Positions 33,799-45,000 of a DNA stretch of 64,000 nucleotides are shown here, one piece after another (the first letter of the stretch is position 1; every line of letters begins with the position of its first letter). The DNA comes from Nemania diffusa (lineage: Eukaryota > Ascomycota > Sordariomycetes > Xylariales > Xylariaceae): assembly GCA_038501195.1 (NCBI GenBank), contig JBBPUQ010000009.1:3162001-3226000 (forward strand), in the 5' to 3' direction. The notes under the pieces were generated by a model, which made no database searches, was not told the origin of the DNA, and saw only the letters and a program-made list of their open reading frames with translations. Made by a program: the position numbers and the translations under genes.

Positions 33799-36700
33799 GT
33801 TGGATGGTGTTGTTGATATGATATACGAGAGGCAATATATGCGATTGCTATTGAATATACACTTGGGATCGAAGAAGTGAACGTATGGTAAAACCGGCTG
33901 GCGGTGAGTGCGAAAAAGAATGTCCAAGAAAGAACGTGAAGAACTGAATAGTTCACAGAACCGTACAGGAAAAAAAAGAAGCTAGAGCTCAAAGAGAGAA
34001 CAGAGAATGGGTTGATGAGTAGGAAGAAAACACACCAAACCAGGTGGTGAGGCACGATATATATACAAGCATGGCGCGATGGGGCGGCTCGTCAGATTGG
34101 GAGGACCATCGTCACCACAACTGTCAAGCGCCAACGAGGCTCCATGCGTCGATCATACCAGCTGTACACCAAGATGGGATGGCGATACCAGACCACGCTA
34201 TAGGGGCTGGGCTCATAAACGAAAATCCTCAAGTTCGTCTCATGTTGCTAGGTGCTAGTGCTTCGCGAGCCGCCCCAATCTGAAGCTAACCTGGTAATGA
34301 GGCGGTCGACGACCCTCTGGCTCCATACTGTCTCGCAACGGCCATGGATGTGCTGCAGGGTTTGGCTAGGCGCGAGAGTCCAGGGACCAAGGTGTCAACC
34401 GATTTCCTTCGAGAGTCCCGGCAAAGATCCCGAAAATCCGTTTCCCTTCATAGAATGCCTATGTAAGATAAGTCATCTCATCTCATCTGTTATGTGTTTA
34501 TCTGCTTACCATTCCTTGTCAATGATACACATACCTACCCGCACTAGGTATACGTAGATCTAACAACGATGCTATACTATGTAAACCGGCCGCTTCACCT
34601 ACTACCGACAAGGATACTAGGGGTTGATCCTTGCACACTGCCATGAGGCTCTGCAGAATGATTGAGAAATACTTTGAATGCTATTGTTTTTTTATTCCTC
34701 TTTTGTCACCAAGTATAATTGACTGCGAGCCTAAGATAGGCTGAGCAATCCGTACTAGAGGTTTGTCGATGCGTACACAGAATACCTACAAACCATATAA
34801 TTTGCGATGATTACCTCGTATACCTAGCAGCAAGAAATTTCCGAGACAGTAATGAGCAGGTACAAAAAGTCGAGGTAGAGACTGGGATGCTTGAAGCATT
34901 CTACAAACCGTACGAGCGAGACGGTAGGCATTCCGAGGTTTGGACCCATGTGTGTCTGGCTTGACCGTTAGCTGCGGAGAAGAGTAATGAAGAAGGATAT
35001 TTCCCCATCGGCACGCTATACCCAAATAATAAGTGGATCGCCTCCTATCTGGGGAACCTACCTAATCGACCTACCTACTGTAGGTACAGAGTATCTGCAA
35101 GACTATCTAGATAAAGGCAACTAACTTACTAACTAGCCGGGCGCTACGCATTAGATGCGTCCCTGTTCAGGATGAATAAACACCATCTCTCAAGCCATTA
35201 GCTAGCTTGCAACCCCATTGCTATACTATTATACTATTTCTGCTATCTACTGCTCTTCGCATAGGTTTTCCGAGATTTAGGGTGACAAGGGGGGCCGGCC
35301 ATCAGACCCTAGACCCCTGTGACGTCCTGCACCATTTTAGCGAGACTAATAAAACGCCTCCTCTCAGGGGTCCTTGAGACGATTTCGCAACCTCCTGAGT
35401 TTGATCTCAGCTTACTTAGCTACTACTGCCCAGTAGCTCCATCTCATAACGCTGCCTAGTGCAGCTTCGGTAAGTGACGACATCTCACTCGCGCGAATCG
35501 TTTCCTTTCTGGCGTCCTACGATACCCTCACATTGCCGACCCACCGACAAATATTTTCCATCAATCAATCACCGCCAATTTTGGCAGAGGCATTACAAGG
35601 GTCGAGGTAACATCTTAACAACACTTAGTGGTACGTATTAGCATTAAAGTTATACTTGCAATAGTTGATTGAGTTATTGTGGCAGTGCCTACGGGCTATA
35701 GAAAATGATACAAATATATTGGGAGCCTCCAGACTCGATTTAAAGGCTTTATTTATTCAGCTACCTCGCTGTGTACCATAATCCTTTAATACACGGCCGG
35801 CTGCTGCGGCCAAAACAACGTTTACCCATATGCCATATGCTATAGGTATATCTATGCCCTATAAGCAATACTATACACTCGATAGATGACTTATTGGAGC
35901 GGTTGTCAGTTGTGCTTCTCTAACTCAGTGAGTGAGCTTTATTATGTACCGCCTTGAGTCTAGTGGGCCACGGTGTGAAAGATAACAACCCGATCGGTCT
36001 TCTAGATCAATATGTTGAGGGTTCAATCAATCATTTGAGTAAGTAGACTCATTCGTTACGTCCGACCATTTCCATACAAACGACGCCGTTATTGAGACAC
36101 GTACGTGTATCGTGAATTTCAATATTCAATACACGTGACAGAGTCCTTTAACCACTTTCAATATAACGGGGGCAGCCTAAGTATTGGGACGATATTATAT
36201 TTTGAAGCTCCGAGTTGGCTAGCAACCGCAGCTTCGAAAGCCATTATGATCCAGATAAATTCAGATACAATGCGCTATGATACCGTGATCAAAGAACCTC
36301 GACCGGTCGGCCCCCGAATATGCACATACACGATCCACTAGCAATCTCTAGACAAGGTTAACGTCACAATTTCGATTCCGATAGAGCTGAACAATCAACG
36401 ATGTGAGACCAGATGTATTTCGAGGCGAGTAGAACACTGCAGTAGGATAAATTCGACTACAAGCCCACCACGTTGAAATGGTTTTTCTTACGCATAACTG
36501 TCTTAGCAGTACCAATGCCAAGATTTTCCAGCCATAGCATGCCTTCACTCATGATCGTCACACTCATAGCCGCAGTTCGCTCTTTCTTCAGCCAGCTACT
36601 CAGCAATCTATTACCGCCTGCATTCGGTTCATGTTTCGTAACAAGGCAGTTATTCTTCTTCAAGCTCCTTACTACTTCCCCCTACTACGCTCCTCCTTAT

Positions 36701-38081
36701 CTCAACCGAAGTTATTATTATCTTATTTAAGAGGGAACGTATGTAAGAAAGTGGTCGTTCTCGCTGAGAACTACGTCTAAGTCCTTAGCGCTGGGTATCG
36801 GCCCCAAAAGTTGCTACAAAAGTTGCTATTGCACTCCTTGTCTTCATGAGTGTTGCCATGATATACCTTCGTTCAGTGCCGAGGCGGCACTTAGGGGGGT
36901 ATACAAACCCTTAGAGCATATATACTCTCGCGTCACTTCCTTTCAACAACTTTAAGTGTTGAAGTGACTTCCTATGAGATAGTCAATGCACAGATGCAGT
37001 CACATTGAAGATCAAACGGGAAATCTTATCGAGCGGGTATATAATAGAATTTTAATAAGTAAATATTATATGCCATATATAGCATTACTAAATAGGGTGA
37101 CTAGCAAGTGAAACTTTGTAGATCGCTTAAATACGAGTTCAGCTAAGTGAATCATGTAAGTGTAGAGATACTACTAAGTAGACATTACTATTCATAAAAG
37201 ACTATTATACATGCTTAGGAGACGAAATAAGGAAGCATTTCGCTGAAAGCTTCACATTCACTCACTGCGTTTCGTCTTTTAAAATATAGTTTAATACTTA
37301 TGTAAATACGAATATAGTATTATGTGGTAAACAGCTTATTTTATCTATATATTTATGTCATTTAGCTATAGTTTAAGTTTAATATCTTCTACACAATGCT
37401 ATACTAGCAATTATTTTATTGTTATGGTAACTTAGGACGGTGTCACACGATGTTTCTCAACTTCACTTTGAGGCCTTTACTCATGATCTATCAAATATTA
37501 TAATTTTGCTATTCTAAGGTGGCTGAAAGGGTAATTTATACTGCGCTGAGCTCTCTTTATAACCTTCTATCCCTAATTATCGCAGATAATAATTTTCCCT
37601 GCTCCTTAACGCGGCCCCAGAATCCCGGGAAGTAGCGTAATATCGAAAATGAAACGTACTACGATAACAACTCGGCACCCTTACTTTTCTAGAATTATAT
37701 CAAATATCGGTGATATTACATATCGATCTTTGGAATAACGCCAGGTGCGATACTATACAACAGAAAATAATATGATCTAAGGGTAACTAATATGGTGAGG
37801 ATTGTTACACGGGATTGCTAACCACGATGATGGCTTATTATTGCTATTACTTAGCATCCCTGAATCGAATCGGAGGATGTTATATCCAGGCACCTTCGAA
37901 TAAGATAAGATACCCTGGTTAGGTGCCATTCATCACCACTTATCTGCCGATCTCCCAGTCAACCCCTCACGATCCAATTCTCCAACCATTTCTTATATCG
38001 CTTGGCGCACCTTTGAGGGTCTCCATCTACTCATTTCAATACCAATTGGCCCTCAATACATGATAATTTAGTACCTCTATA
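33799..38081. other. Gene-free 4.3-kb stretch, partly AT-rich, with small hairpins
   Basis: The first 250 bases are the promoter of the minus-strand secreted protein (TATATATAC near 34060). From 35270 to 35640 the sequence is balanced and pyrimidine-rich like a promoter, but no gene follows it. From about 36780 to 37760 it is strongly AT-rich. I find no frame with family features and no clear element ends. It may be decayed repeat DNA. Confidence 0.5.
36875..36968. repeat. Two adjacent short hairpins in AT-rich DNA
   Basis: The first is a perfect 7-base stem with a 3-base loop (36875-36891, AGTGCCG / CGGCACT). The second pairs GTCACTTC at 36932-36939 with GAAGTGAC at 36961-36968. They could be remnants of a small inverted-repeat element; no target duplication was found. 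Confidence 0.35.
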
Positions 38082-39433
38082 ATGCCTTCAATCGTAACGT
38101 TCGGGGTACCAGGCAAAGGGTGGGTGTATTATCAAGAGAAGAGGCTCTACGACCTCACTCGAGATGAGTCCGCCCCGTGTTTCTCCTTTGGTACGACCCA
38201 TGGTCGGCCAGATACGGTTATCCTGATAAGGCCGAAAACAACGGCTTTGGTCGTTGTTGACATGCAGAATTTTTTCTTGCACCCAGAATGTTACGATCAC
38301 CCTAACGGCCTTGAGGCGGCCGAACGTATTATTGAGACTGTGGCGAAATGCAGAGAGCTTGGAATCCAGGTATGAGATGCTGAATAAGACACCCCTTTAT
38401 GTCCTTTAAATTCTTTCCCTCCCCCTCTCTCTCTCTCTTTCTCTATTTATATATATATATCTTCGTATTGGCGCTTTTAGATGTGTGCCCGACGTGAAAG
38501 CAGCACTATTCTATTAATCAACTCGCTTATACACGGCTAGCTGACTTGAAGACCATCCTATTCAGATTATCTGGTTGAACTGGGGTTTGACGGAACTAGA
38601 CCTGCTCACTATGCCACCCGCTGTTCATAAGAACTTCTCTGGTCAACTAATTGACTTGAAGAAGAATGACGAAGCGACAGATAATAGAAAAGGACAAACG
38701 CGTCGCGGCTTCGGCTCAGACATGGGACAAAACCGGGGTAGACTCCTTAGTATGTAATTCCCCCGGTTATCTCATTGTAACTTCGTTCTTTAAATGCTGA
38801 GACGCAAAAACATACCATACGAGCTATGATCTTGTCTCAATCGCTTCGCATATCCTTGAAAGAACACTCATACCGATCGCCTCAAGGCCAATCACTAACC
38901 CAGAATATCAAAATCACAGTGGCTAACTCATGGAACGCCGAGCTCTACGAGCCCCTTCTCAGGGTCAGCGATCAGCAGGAAGACATTTTTTGCCCTAAGA
39001 ACCGGATGTCTGGCCTGTGGACGGATGACGCGCCACTTCACGATGCAATTAAGGACCGCTTCCGCACACTGCTATTTGCCGGTGTCAACACGGACCAGTG
39101 CGTCTTAGGAACTCTCGTCGATGCATATAACCGTGGCTTCGATTGCATCATGTTGGAGGACTGTTGTGGGACACCAACTCCTGGCGGGAAAGAGGTTACG
39201 GCTTGGAATGTGTCGGTAAGTCTTTTCGCCATCTCATTAGTATTTCAATAATACCTCTCACGTATACTTGTGTCTGCTTTTGGGCCTATAGGTTTATGTT
39301 TTCCCGTAAGAAAGAGGACTAATAATCTGAGTAGAAAGGTTATGGCTTTGTGACAGATAGCAAGAGTTTCTGTAGTGGCATTGAACTGAAAACAGAGAAT
39401 GAAAAGCTATCCTACATAGGAGCGTCTGGATAA
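38082..39433 (+). CDS. Isochorismatase-family cysteine hydrolase
   Basis: Four exons: 38082-38369, 38566-38749, 38920-39215 and 39335-39433, giving 288 residues. The family includes isochorismatases, nicotinamidases and N-carbamoyl hydrolases. The catalytic triad is in place: Asp60 in Val-Val-Val-Asp-Met-Gln, Lys184 in Pro-Lys-Asn-Arg-Met-Ser, and nucleophile Cys218 in Asn-Thr-Asp-Gln-Cys-Val. The cis-peptide region before the cysteine also fits. The third exon is entered at CACAG before 38920 after a CTAAC branch, restoring Met-Ala-Asn-Ser-Trp-Asn-Ala. The first intron (196 bases) contains a CT then TA microsatellite (about 38426-38460). There is no signal peptide, so it is probably cytosolic. 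Substrate cannot be told from sequence. Confidence 0.88.
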
Positions 39434-40050
39434 AGCAATGAGGTGAGGGGTGGCCGATAGAGGTGTCCCCTATCTTGACTGGCTTCTATTAGAGATTTGA
39501 AGAGACGAGTGAGACGATTAGCCGGGGTAATGATGGCGACATTTGAGATAATTTATTCCATTAACGTCTTCATTCACGGAACATCTCTATAACAACCGTG
39601 ATGATACATGGGTGTCCTCATCGCTAGCGATACTGACAATAATAGAGATGCTTACGAATAAGCATGTAAGATCCGAGCGTCTGGCAACCCCCAATCGGTT
39701 GGATTGAAGGTAAGGAGACCCCCTAGTCTAGACCTAGAACTCCTCCTTTTCCCCAGCAGCCGCCAAGATCCAACCCCAATTTCTCTTTAGCCGAGGCGCG
39801 CTTGAGCTCGTATATGACGGTGATGCTTGCGCGCGAAGTGAGGGCACATCCGAGGGAGACGGCATGGAAGACAAAAAATAAACACAAATAAGGTAAAGGA
39901 GTAATGGTTAGTCCGGCGCGCCTGATTCGAGGGTGACAGGGGACAATGTGCGAGGATAATACAGTGACGGCACCTTGCTCCTTGTGGGAAACATCTTGTG
40001 ACACTGAGTCGATAAACATCTCATCAAGCTAGTCTTCAGCTTCTCAGCAG
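39434..40050. other. Intergenic, promoter of the TRI14-like gene
   Basis: The spacing of 617 bases between two genes in the same direction holds the 3' end of the hydrolase and the promoter of the next gene. The minus-strand frame at 39723-40019 has no supporting feature. Confidence 0.6.
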
Positions 40051-41709
40051 ATGAAAAGAATGTCAGCACTTACTGTTTTCACAGCATGGCTCCTAGCCGT
40101 CGCCTCAGCGCACCCGCTGTTGTCTCCAAAATCCTCATGTCGACCCTTCAGCAAAGGCTCAATCAATATCGCTTCTTATCAGCTATACCCCGAGAACGTC
40201 GATTTTGACGAGCAATCATGTCTTCTCTGGTATGTGTGCAGGCAAGAAGGGGAAACCAATCTCCCTACCCTAAAGCCGTAGAGCAATAACTAACAAACTC
40301 ATAGTAAGTTTCGTAACGATTAGATCCTGAAACTATGGTCGTCTTAAGTATAGATGAAGCTGTGGTCCGAACGAGTAGCTCAAGAATGACATGACATACT
40401 AAGAGTCATTCCCTAGACATCGGCTCTCTCTATAACGCGTCAGTAGTCGTCTATGACCCGTATAAGGCATCCGTAGTAGAGACAATTGAGTTCCCCAACA
40501 TAACGCGGACAGTCCCCTTCCACATCGGGGGAGTCGCAGTAAGTGATCTTGTTTTCCTGCCTTTGCCACTTCAGAAGGGTGTAGAAGAGCCTCTCTCTCC
40601 CCCTCCGTCTATAGCAACCCACGTTTTTCGAGACCCCCTCAATCCATGCTTAAAATAGCGATAACTGACCCTGAGAACCACAGTGGGATCCGTACGCGGG
40701 CAAGAACAAGAACAGCAAGAATGGCGCAAACAAACCCACAGACGAGATCACGATCCTCGTCGACGCAGCACCCGCACAGTACGCCTATCCCATCCCATCA
40801 TGTCTTCACACTCCCCCTTTTCGCAGCATCTCAAATCCACCACGGGCACGTTCCCACCACCTGCAACCCTCTCCCAAGCCAGCAGATACTAACCCCGCCC
40901 CTCACAGCGAAACCGCCGGCCGCGACGTCTCAGGCGACAACTACATAATCCGCTGGTCCGCGACCTCGCACCGCGTCCTCTGGACCGCGAACCTGACCAC
41001 CGTGTCCCGCGGCCGGTACGGCGGGCCCCAGGACGTCGAGCACGACGGCCGCGGCAACATCTACGTGCTCGGCACCTACCCGGGGACGCTCCTCCGCCTG
41101 TCCCCCGACGGGCGCGCCGTCGACGAGTGGTACGTGCCCCCGCCCTCCACCGGCGCCGGCAACGCGACCGCGGCCATCGACCACGCGGTGCTGGGCTACA
41201 CGGGCTTCGCGGCGGCGGACGAGGACACCCTCCTGGTGGCCGACGCGCGCAACGGCAGCGCGGCCGGCGGCGCGCTCTACAGGTTCGACATGGCCGCCGC
41301 GAAGGGCGTGCCGACGCCCGTGCCCATCGCGTATCCGGAGGCGGAGGGGCCCTCTACATCGCAGGAGGTCATCCGCCCCGGCGACGCCGTCTACCTGCCG
41401 CCTCGGTACGGGAACTCGGTGCTGCTGATCGCGGAGCACGGCGCGGGCGTCTCGGTGCTGCGGTCGCGGGGGAGGGAGGGGAGCAGCAGGTGGCGCAGCG
41501 CCGAGTTCCTGGGGCGCATCCCGAACCCGGCCGACGTTACGGCGAGCGGGGGGCTCGTGACGGCGGCGGTGGAGATCGCTGGGAGCGTATTCATGGTGGA
41601 GGAGTGGTTTACGGACCCGTTGGTGCCGGGCACGTCGGCGGGGAACAGGACTTCGTTTCCGCTTGTCGACATCACGGCCGAGTTGGATGCGCTCGTTAGG
41701 CCACGGTAG
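40051..41709 (+). CDS. Secreted Mala s 1 / TRI14-like beta-propeller protein
   Basis: Exons 40051-40228, 40417-40538, 40684-40778 and 40908-41709 give 398 residues. A signal peptide covers about residues 1-20. The rest matches the family that includes the Malassezia allergen Mala s 1 and the trichothecene-cluster protein TRI14: Tyr-Asn-Ala-Ser-Val-Val-Val-Tyr-Asp-Pro-Tyr, Val-Ser-Gly-Asp-Asn-Tyr, Gly-Arg-Tyr-Gly-Gly-Pro-Gln-Asp-Val-Glu-His-Asp, and Gly-Thr-Tyr-Pro-Gly-Thr. These are predicted six-bladed propellers, possibly lipid-binding; TRI14 has no proven enzymatic step. No other trichothecene gene is in the window. The first gap is a stwintron. The third intron (129 bases) is a multiple of three and free of stops, so it could be mistaken for coding; CTAAC branch and CACAG acceptor argue for removal. 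Confidence 0.88.
40229..40416 (+). other. [D1,2] spliceosomal twin intron (stwintron) in the TRI14-like gene
   Basis: The internal intron is 40230-40304 (75 bases): donor GTATGT, branch CTAAC, acceptor ATAG. Its removal joins G40229 to TAAGTTT at 40305 and makes donor GTAAGTTT. The external intron ends at the TAG before 40417. The exons then join in phase 1 as Ser-Cys-Leu-Leu-Tyr-Ile-Gly-Ser-Leu-Tyr-Asn-Ala, matching the family. Single introns from GTATGT either hit a stop or need a poor GAG acceptor at 40405 that inserts five extra residues and removes the Tyr. Confidence 0.82.
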
Positions 41710-42074
41710 ATAGCGGGTTCGTCGTGGTTGGAGACGGGTGAAGAGGGGTGGGTGATAGTCTTGTTCGATGCTATTCTCTACATGAATGGCTCCATAGGGA
41801 GTGCTGGTTTGTTAAACACACTCTAAATTCAATCTAACAATTTTCTGATCATCCTTCTATCAGATTCATCTTCTACAAGTTTTGTGCTACATCATCAAAC
41901 CATTTGTAAGGTACCAGCCTGCGAAAGCTAAAGAAAATCTATGTCATATCTGAGCAAAACGCGCAATAGGAAGAAAATACATCTCATCGTCAAAGCCCAG
42001 GGGATATCTTCTACCGAACGCCAAACTTGCAAGAGAACCTTTCCATCGCAAATGTTAACCGTACCCGTACCCGC
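41710..42074. other. Intergenic, convergent 3' ends
   Basis: A 365-base spacer between two converging genes; nothing else seen. Confidence 0.6.
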
Positions 42075-45000
42075 TCAACGAGCCCAGTTGATACCAAACA
42101 AACCGGCAAGCTCCGATACAGTCAAACGACTGACACCCTTCCGAGCTTCAGGGTTGAGAACATCACTGACAAGTTGTCTTTTCTTCTCCTGTAACAAAAG
42201 AATGCGATCCTCTACTGTCTCTTTGACCAGGATACGATACGCAGTGACAGGTTTGGTTTGGCCTAACCGGTGAGCTCGCTTGATAGCTTGATCCTCTACT
42301 GACGGGTTCCAGAACGGGTCGAGTAGGATGACCCGGGTAGCCGCATATAGATTCAAACCTGCATTGCCACACCTTAGACTCACCAACATGATTTTTACCT
42401 CTGGTTTCTTCATAAAGTCGTCAACGGCCGCGTCTCTATCCCCGTTAGGCATGCTGCCGTCGTATCGTCGATAGTTGTATCCGTCATCCGAAATGGGGAT
42501 TTCCATGAGATCGAGAAACGAGGTGAACTGGCTAAACACAAGTACCTTCTCACTGGGGAAGTCTCGTCGGATCATTGCTAACAACTCCATCGCCTTATCA
42601 ATCTTCGCACTCGTCTCCCAATCTTTTCTCAGACTCCTGAAATATCGTTCCTTGGCAGCAGCACTACTCAAACTTGACTTTTTGAGCGCGCCAAGTGTAA
42701 GTTCAGTTCGTTGCCCCTTACCCTTCTTTGATTTCTTTTTCGGTTCAGCGATACCTTTCCCAAGAGACCTTTTCCTCTTCTGGCCAGACGCAACGCTACT
42801 GTCGTCATCTGTGAAGTCATGTTCCGAGTTCTTGTGGTTATTCGCAGCGCCCTTCGTTTGATTTTTAATGTGAGAAAGAGCGAGATTATTCTTCTTCATT
42901 TTTTTGGTATCTGAAAGGCCGATAAGAGGTGATACGGGATTAGCTTTAGAAGGTTCTGCCTTCGTTTTGAGCTGGGCGAAGAATGAATCAATGGGTGGCA
43001 AAGAATCATCAGAATCGTCAGCATCATCCTGTTTCATTAGAGGGGCGAGGGTTAGCCGGCCTTCTAGGTTAAGCTCACGGCCCAAGTTGCTTTCCAACTT
43101 CTCCGATGCGGCTGGCTGATCTTGTGTGCTTGATTCACCAGCGGAGTGAGGGCGCGAGCTGTCGTCTAGTTCTGCCTCCTCGTCGCTACTTTCGTGATCA
43201 TCTGAGACAATGAAATCCTTGAGATTACCCTTATCGTCCGCGTCTCCTTCGTCCAGATCTTCCCCATCTGAATCGACCGAGTCGGGGCCTCCTTTATCAT
43301 CAGGGAAATGCACCTCGGAGAAATGCTTGTAGCAGATCACCTGTTTGGAGTCTACGGAGCCATCACATCCATCGGTAGGGCATTGTCCCATTAGTGCACC
43401 ACCTTCATCGCCCTCAGCCTCCATGCCTGGCTCCCGTATAGATACCATGTTTGAGATGCAGTCTCCGCAAACATAATGCCCGCAGGGATATATAATGACG
43501 GGGTTTCGCGTAGTTCCATGACACATTGGGCATTCAAAGTCGGTTTGATGTTTGATCCGGTCAACAACACGCCTCGGCAGCTTGCGCGCTAATTTGGTCA
43601 TCTCCTCGGGCGTCATATTCACTCCCTCTGGGATGGCATGGTCTCTGATAAGATAAGGATGATCACAGCATTGCCGAAGTCTAAGAATTAGAAGGAGAAT
43701 GTACCAATAATTACGGGTAACTGTGCCCTCCTTCAAGTACTTATTCATTCGCAGCTGCGAACGCTGTTCGAGGGCTTGGTAATAGTCTAGTTGATCTTGG
43801 TCAAAAACGCCCTCGACGGTTTGAACAGTCAACTCTGGCAAAGTCAAGATAGGCTGCCCATCGACCATGGTCTTCTCGGTTCGACGCAAAAGAATGCGAC
43901 CAAGAAGGACGTGAAGCTGCCTCATGGCCCGGGTCTCACCCCCCTTGATAGATGTGAGATTTCGCCTGAAATTTTCCCATTCCCGGTATGGCTCAATACG
44001 GAGAAAACGGATAAGCGGATAGAGTTCGTCAAGCCGATTCATCAGAGGCGTTCCGGTCATACAAAGCCGATACGTTCCACGAAGACGATCTACAGCCTTG
44101 GAGGCCTGTGAATTTCGATTCTTGATATTATGGGCTTCGTCGAGGATAATGCGATGGAATATCGCATGGGATGCTAGGAGCATAGCCCCTTCAGACTTTC
44201 GATTCTCGTACATTTGCTTCCACTCATGAGCAAGGGTGCCATATGTTGTTATGACGACGTCATAAGAGAGCAATCGAGCAACGGTCATGTTCCGCTTTTT
44301 CCCACTGTGGAAAATAATCGTCTTGAGCTTGTGGCCAGGCTTCACTTTGTCGTCGATCTCGCGTTCCCATTGGCGCAACAACGAGGTTGGAACGACGATC
44401 AGTGTCGTCTTGCGGGTACCATCTTCAGGTGGGCGGCAGAGGATTAGAGAAAGGGCCTGAATAGTCTTGCCAAGGCCCATGTCATCGGCAAGAATGCCGC
44501 CCTTGTGTGGGCTTTTCTCCTGGTTGATCAGCCAGGTCAGGCCAACGTGTTGATGCGGCATCAACTTCTTTTCCAAAGCAAGCGGTTCCCTCTCGCGATT
44601 CCACACGGGAATATCGACTTCGGGCACATCCAAGAGGTTGCGAATAGCTTCCCGTTCCCTATCGCCATATGGATCGGAGCTCGCGGGGCCGTAGTTGAAA
44701 GGACCGTAGTTCGGGGGTAGGTCGGGCCAGCGCGGGCCGTATGAACTCAGTTGGTCGGGTTCGTTTTTTATGAAATATCCTTGGGCAGCGGCAGCAGTCA
44801 CATCTTGCTTGATGGGTTGGTAAGGAGCATGTATGTATCCATCTGCGCCGGGAGCGGCTAAGTTATGGTTAATGGCTTGATACGGAGCATGTCCATATTC
44901 ATCGGCATCGGAGGAGGAGTGTAGGCCGATTGAGGGGTCTCGGATGGGATGGCAAAATTGGGATCGATGTCGAGCGAAGTCGATGCTTCGGCACTCGGGA

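Noticed and set aside
32668..33816. Long plus-strand frames opposite the Ala/Thr-rich secreted protein
   Set aside because: They are antisense shadows of GC-rich repeats; the minus frame has a signal peptide and conserved cysteine motifs.
36348..36730. Overlapping frames on both strands near 36.5 kb
   Set aside because: No motif on either strand, and neither can be extended by splicing to more than about 80 residues.
39216..39334. Possible twin intron in the isochorismatase gene (two AG sites, second part beginning GT)
   Set aside because: One 119-base intron with GTAAGT, an ACTAAT branch and TAG gives the right product, so nothing needs a second intron.
40230..40405. Single-intron model of the TRI14-like first gap
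   Set aside because: It needs a GAG acceptor and inserts five unrelated residues where the family continues without a gap.
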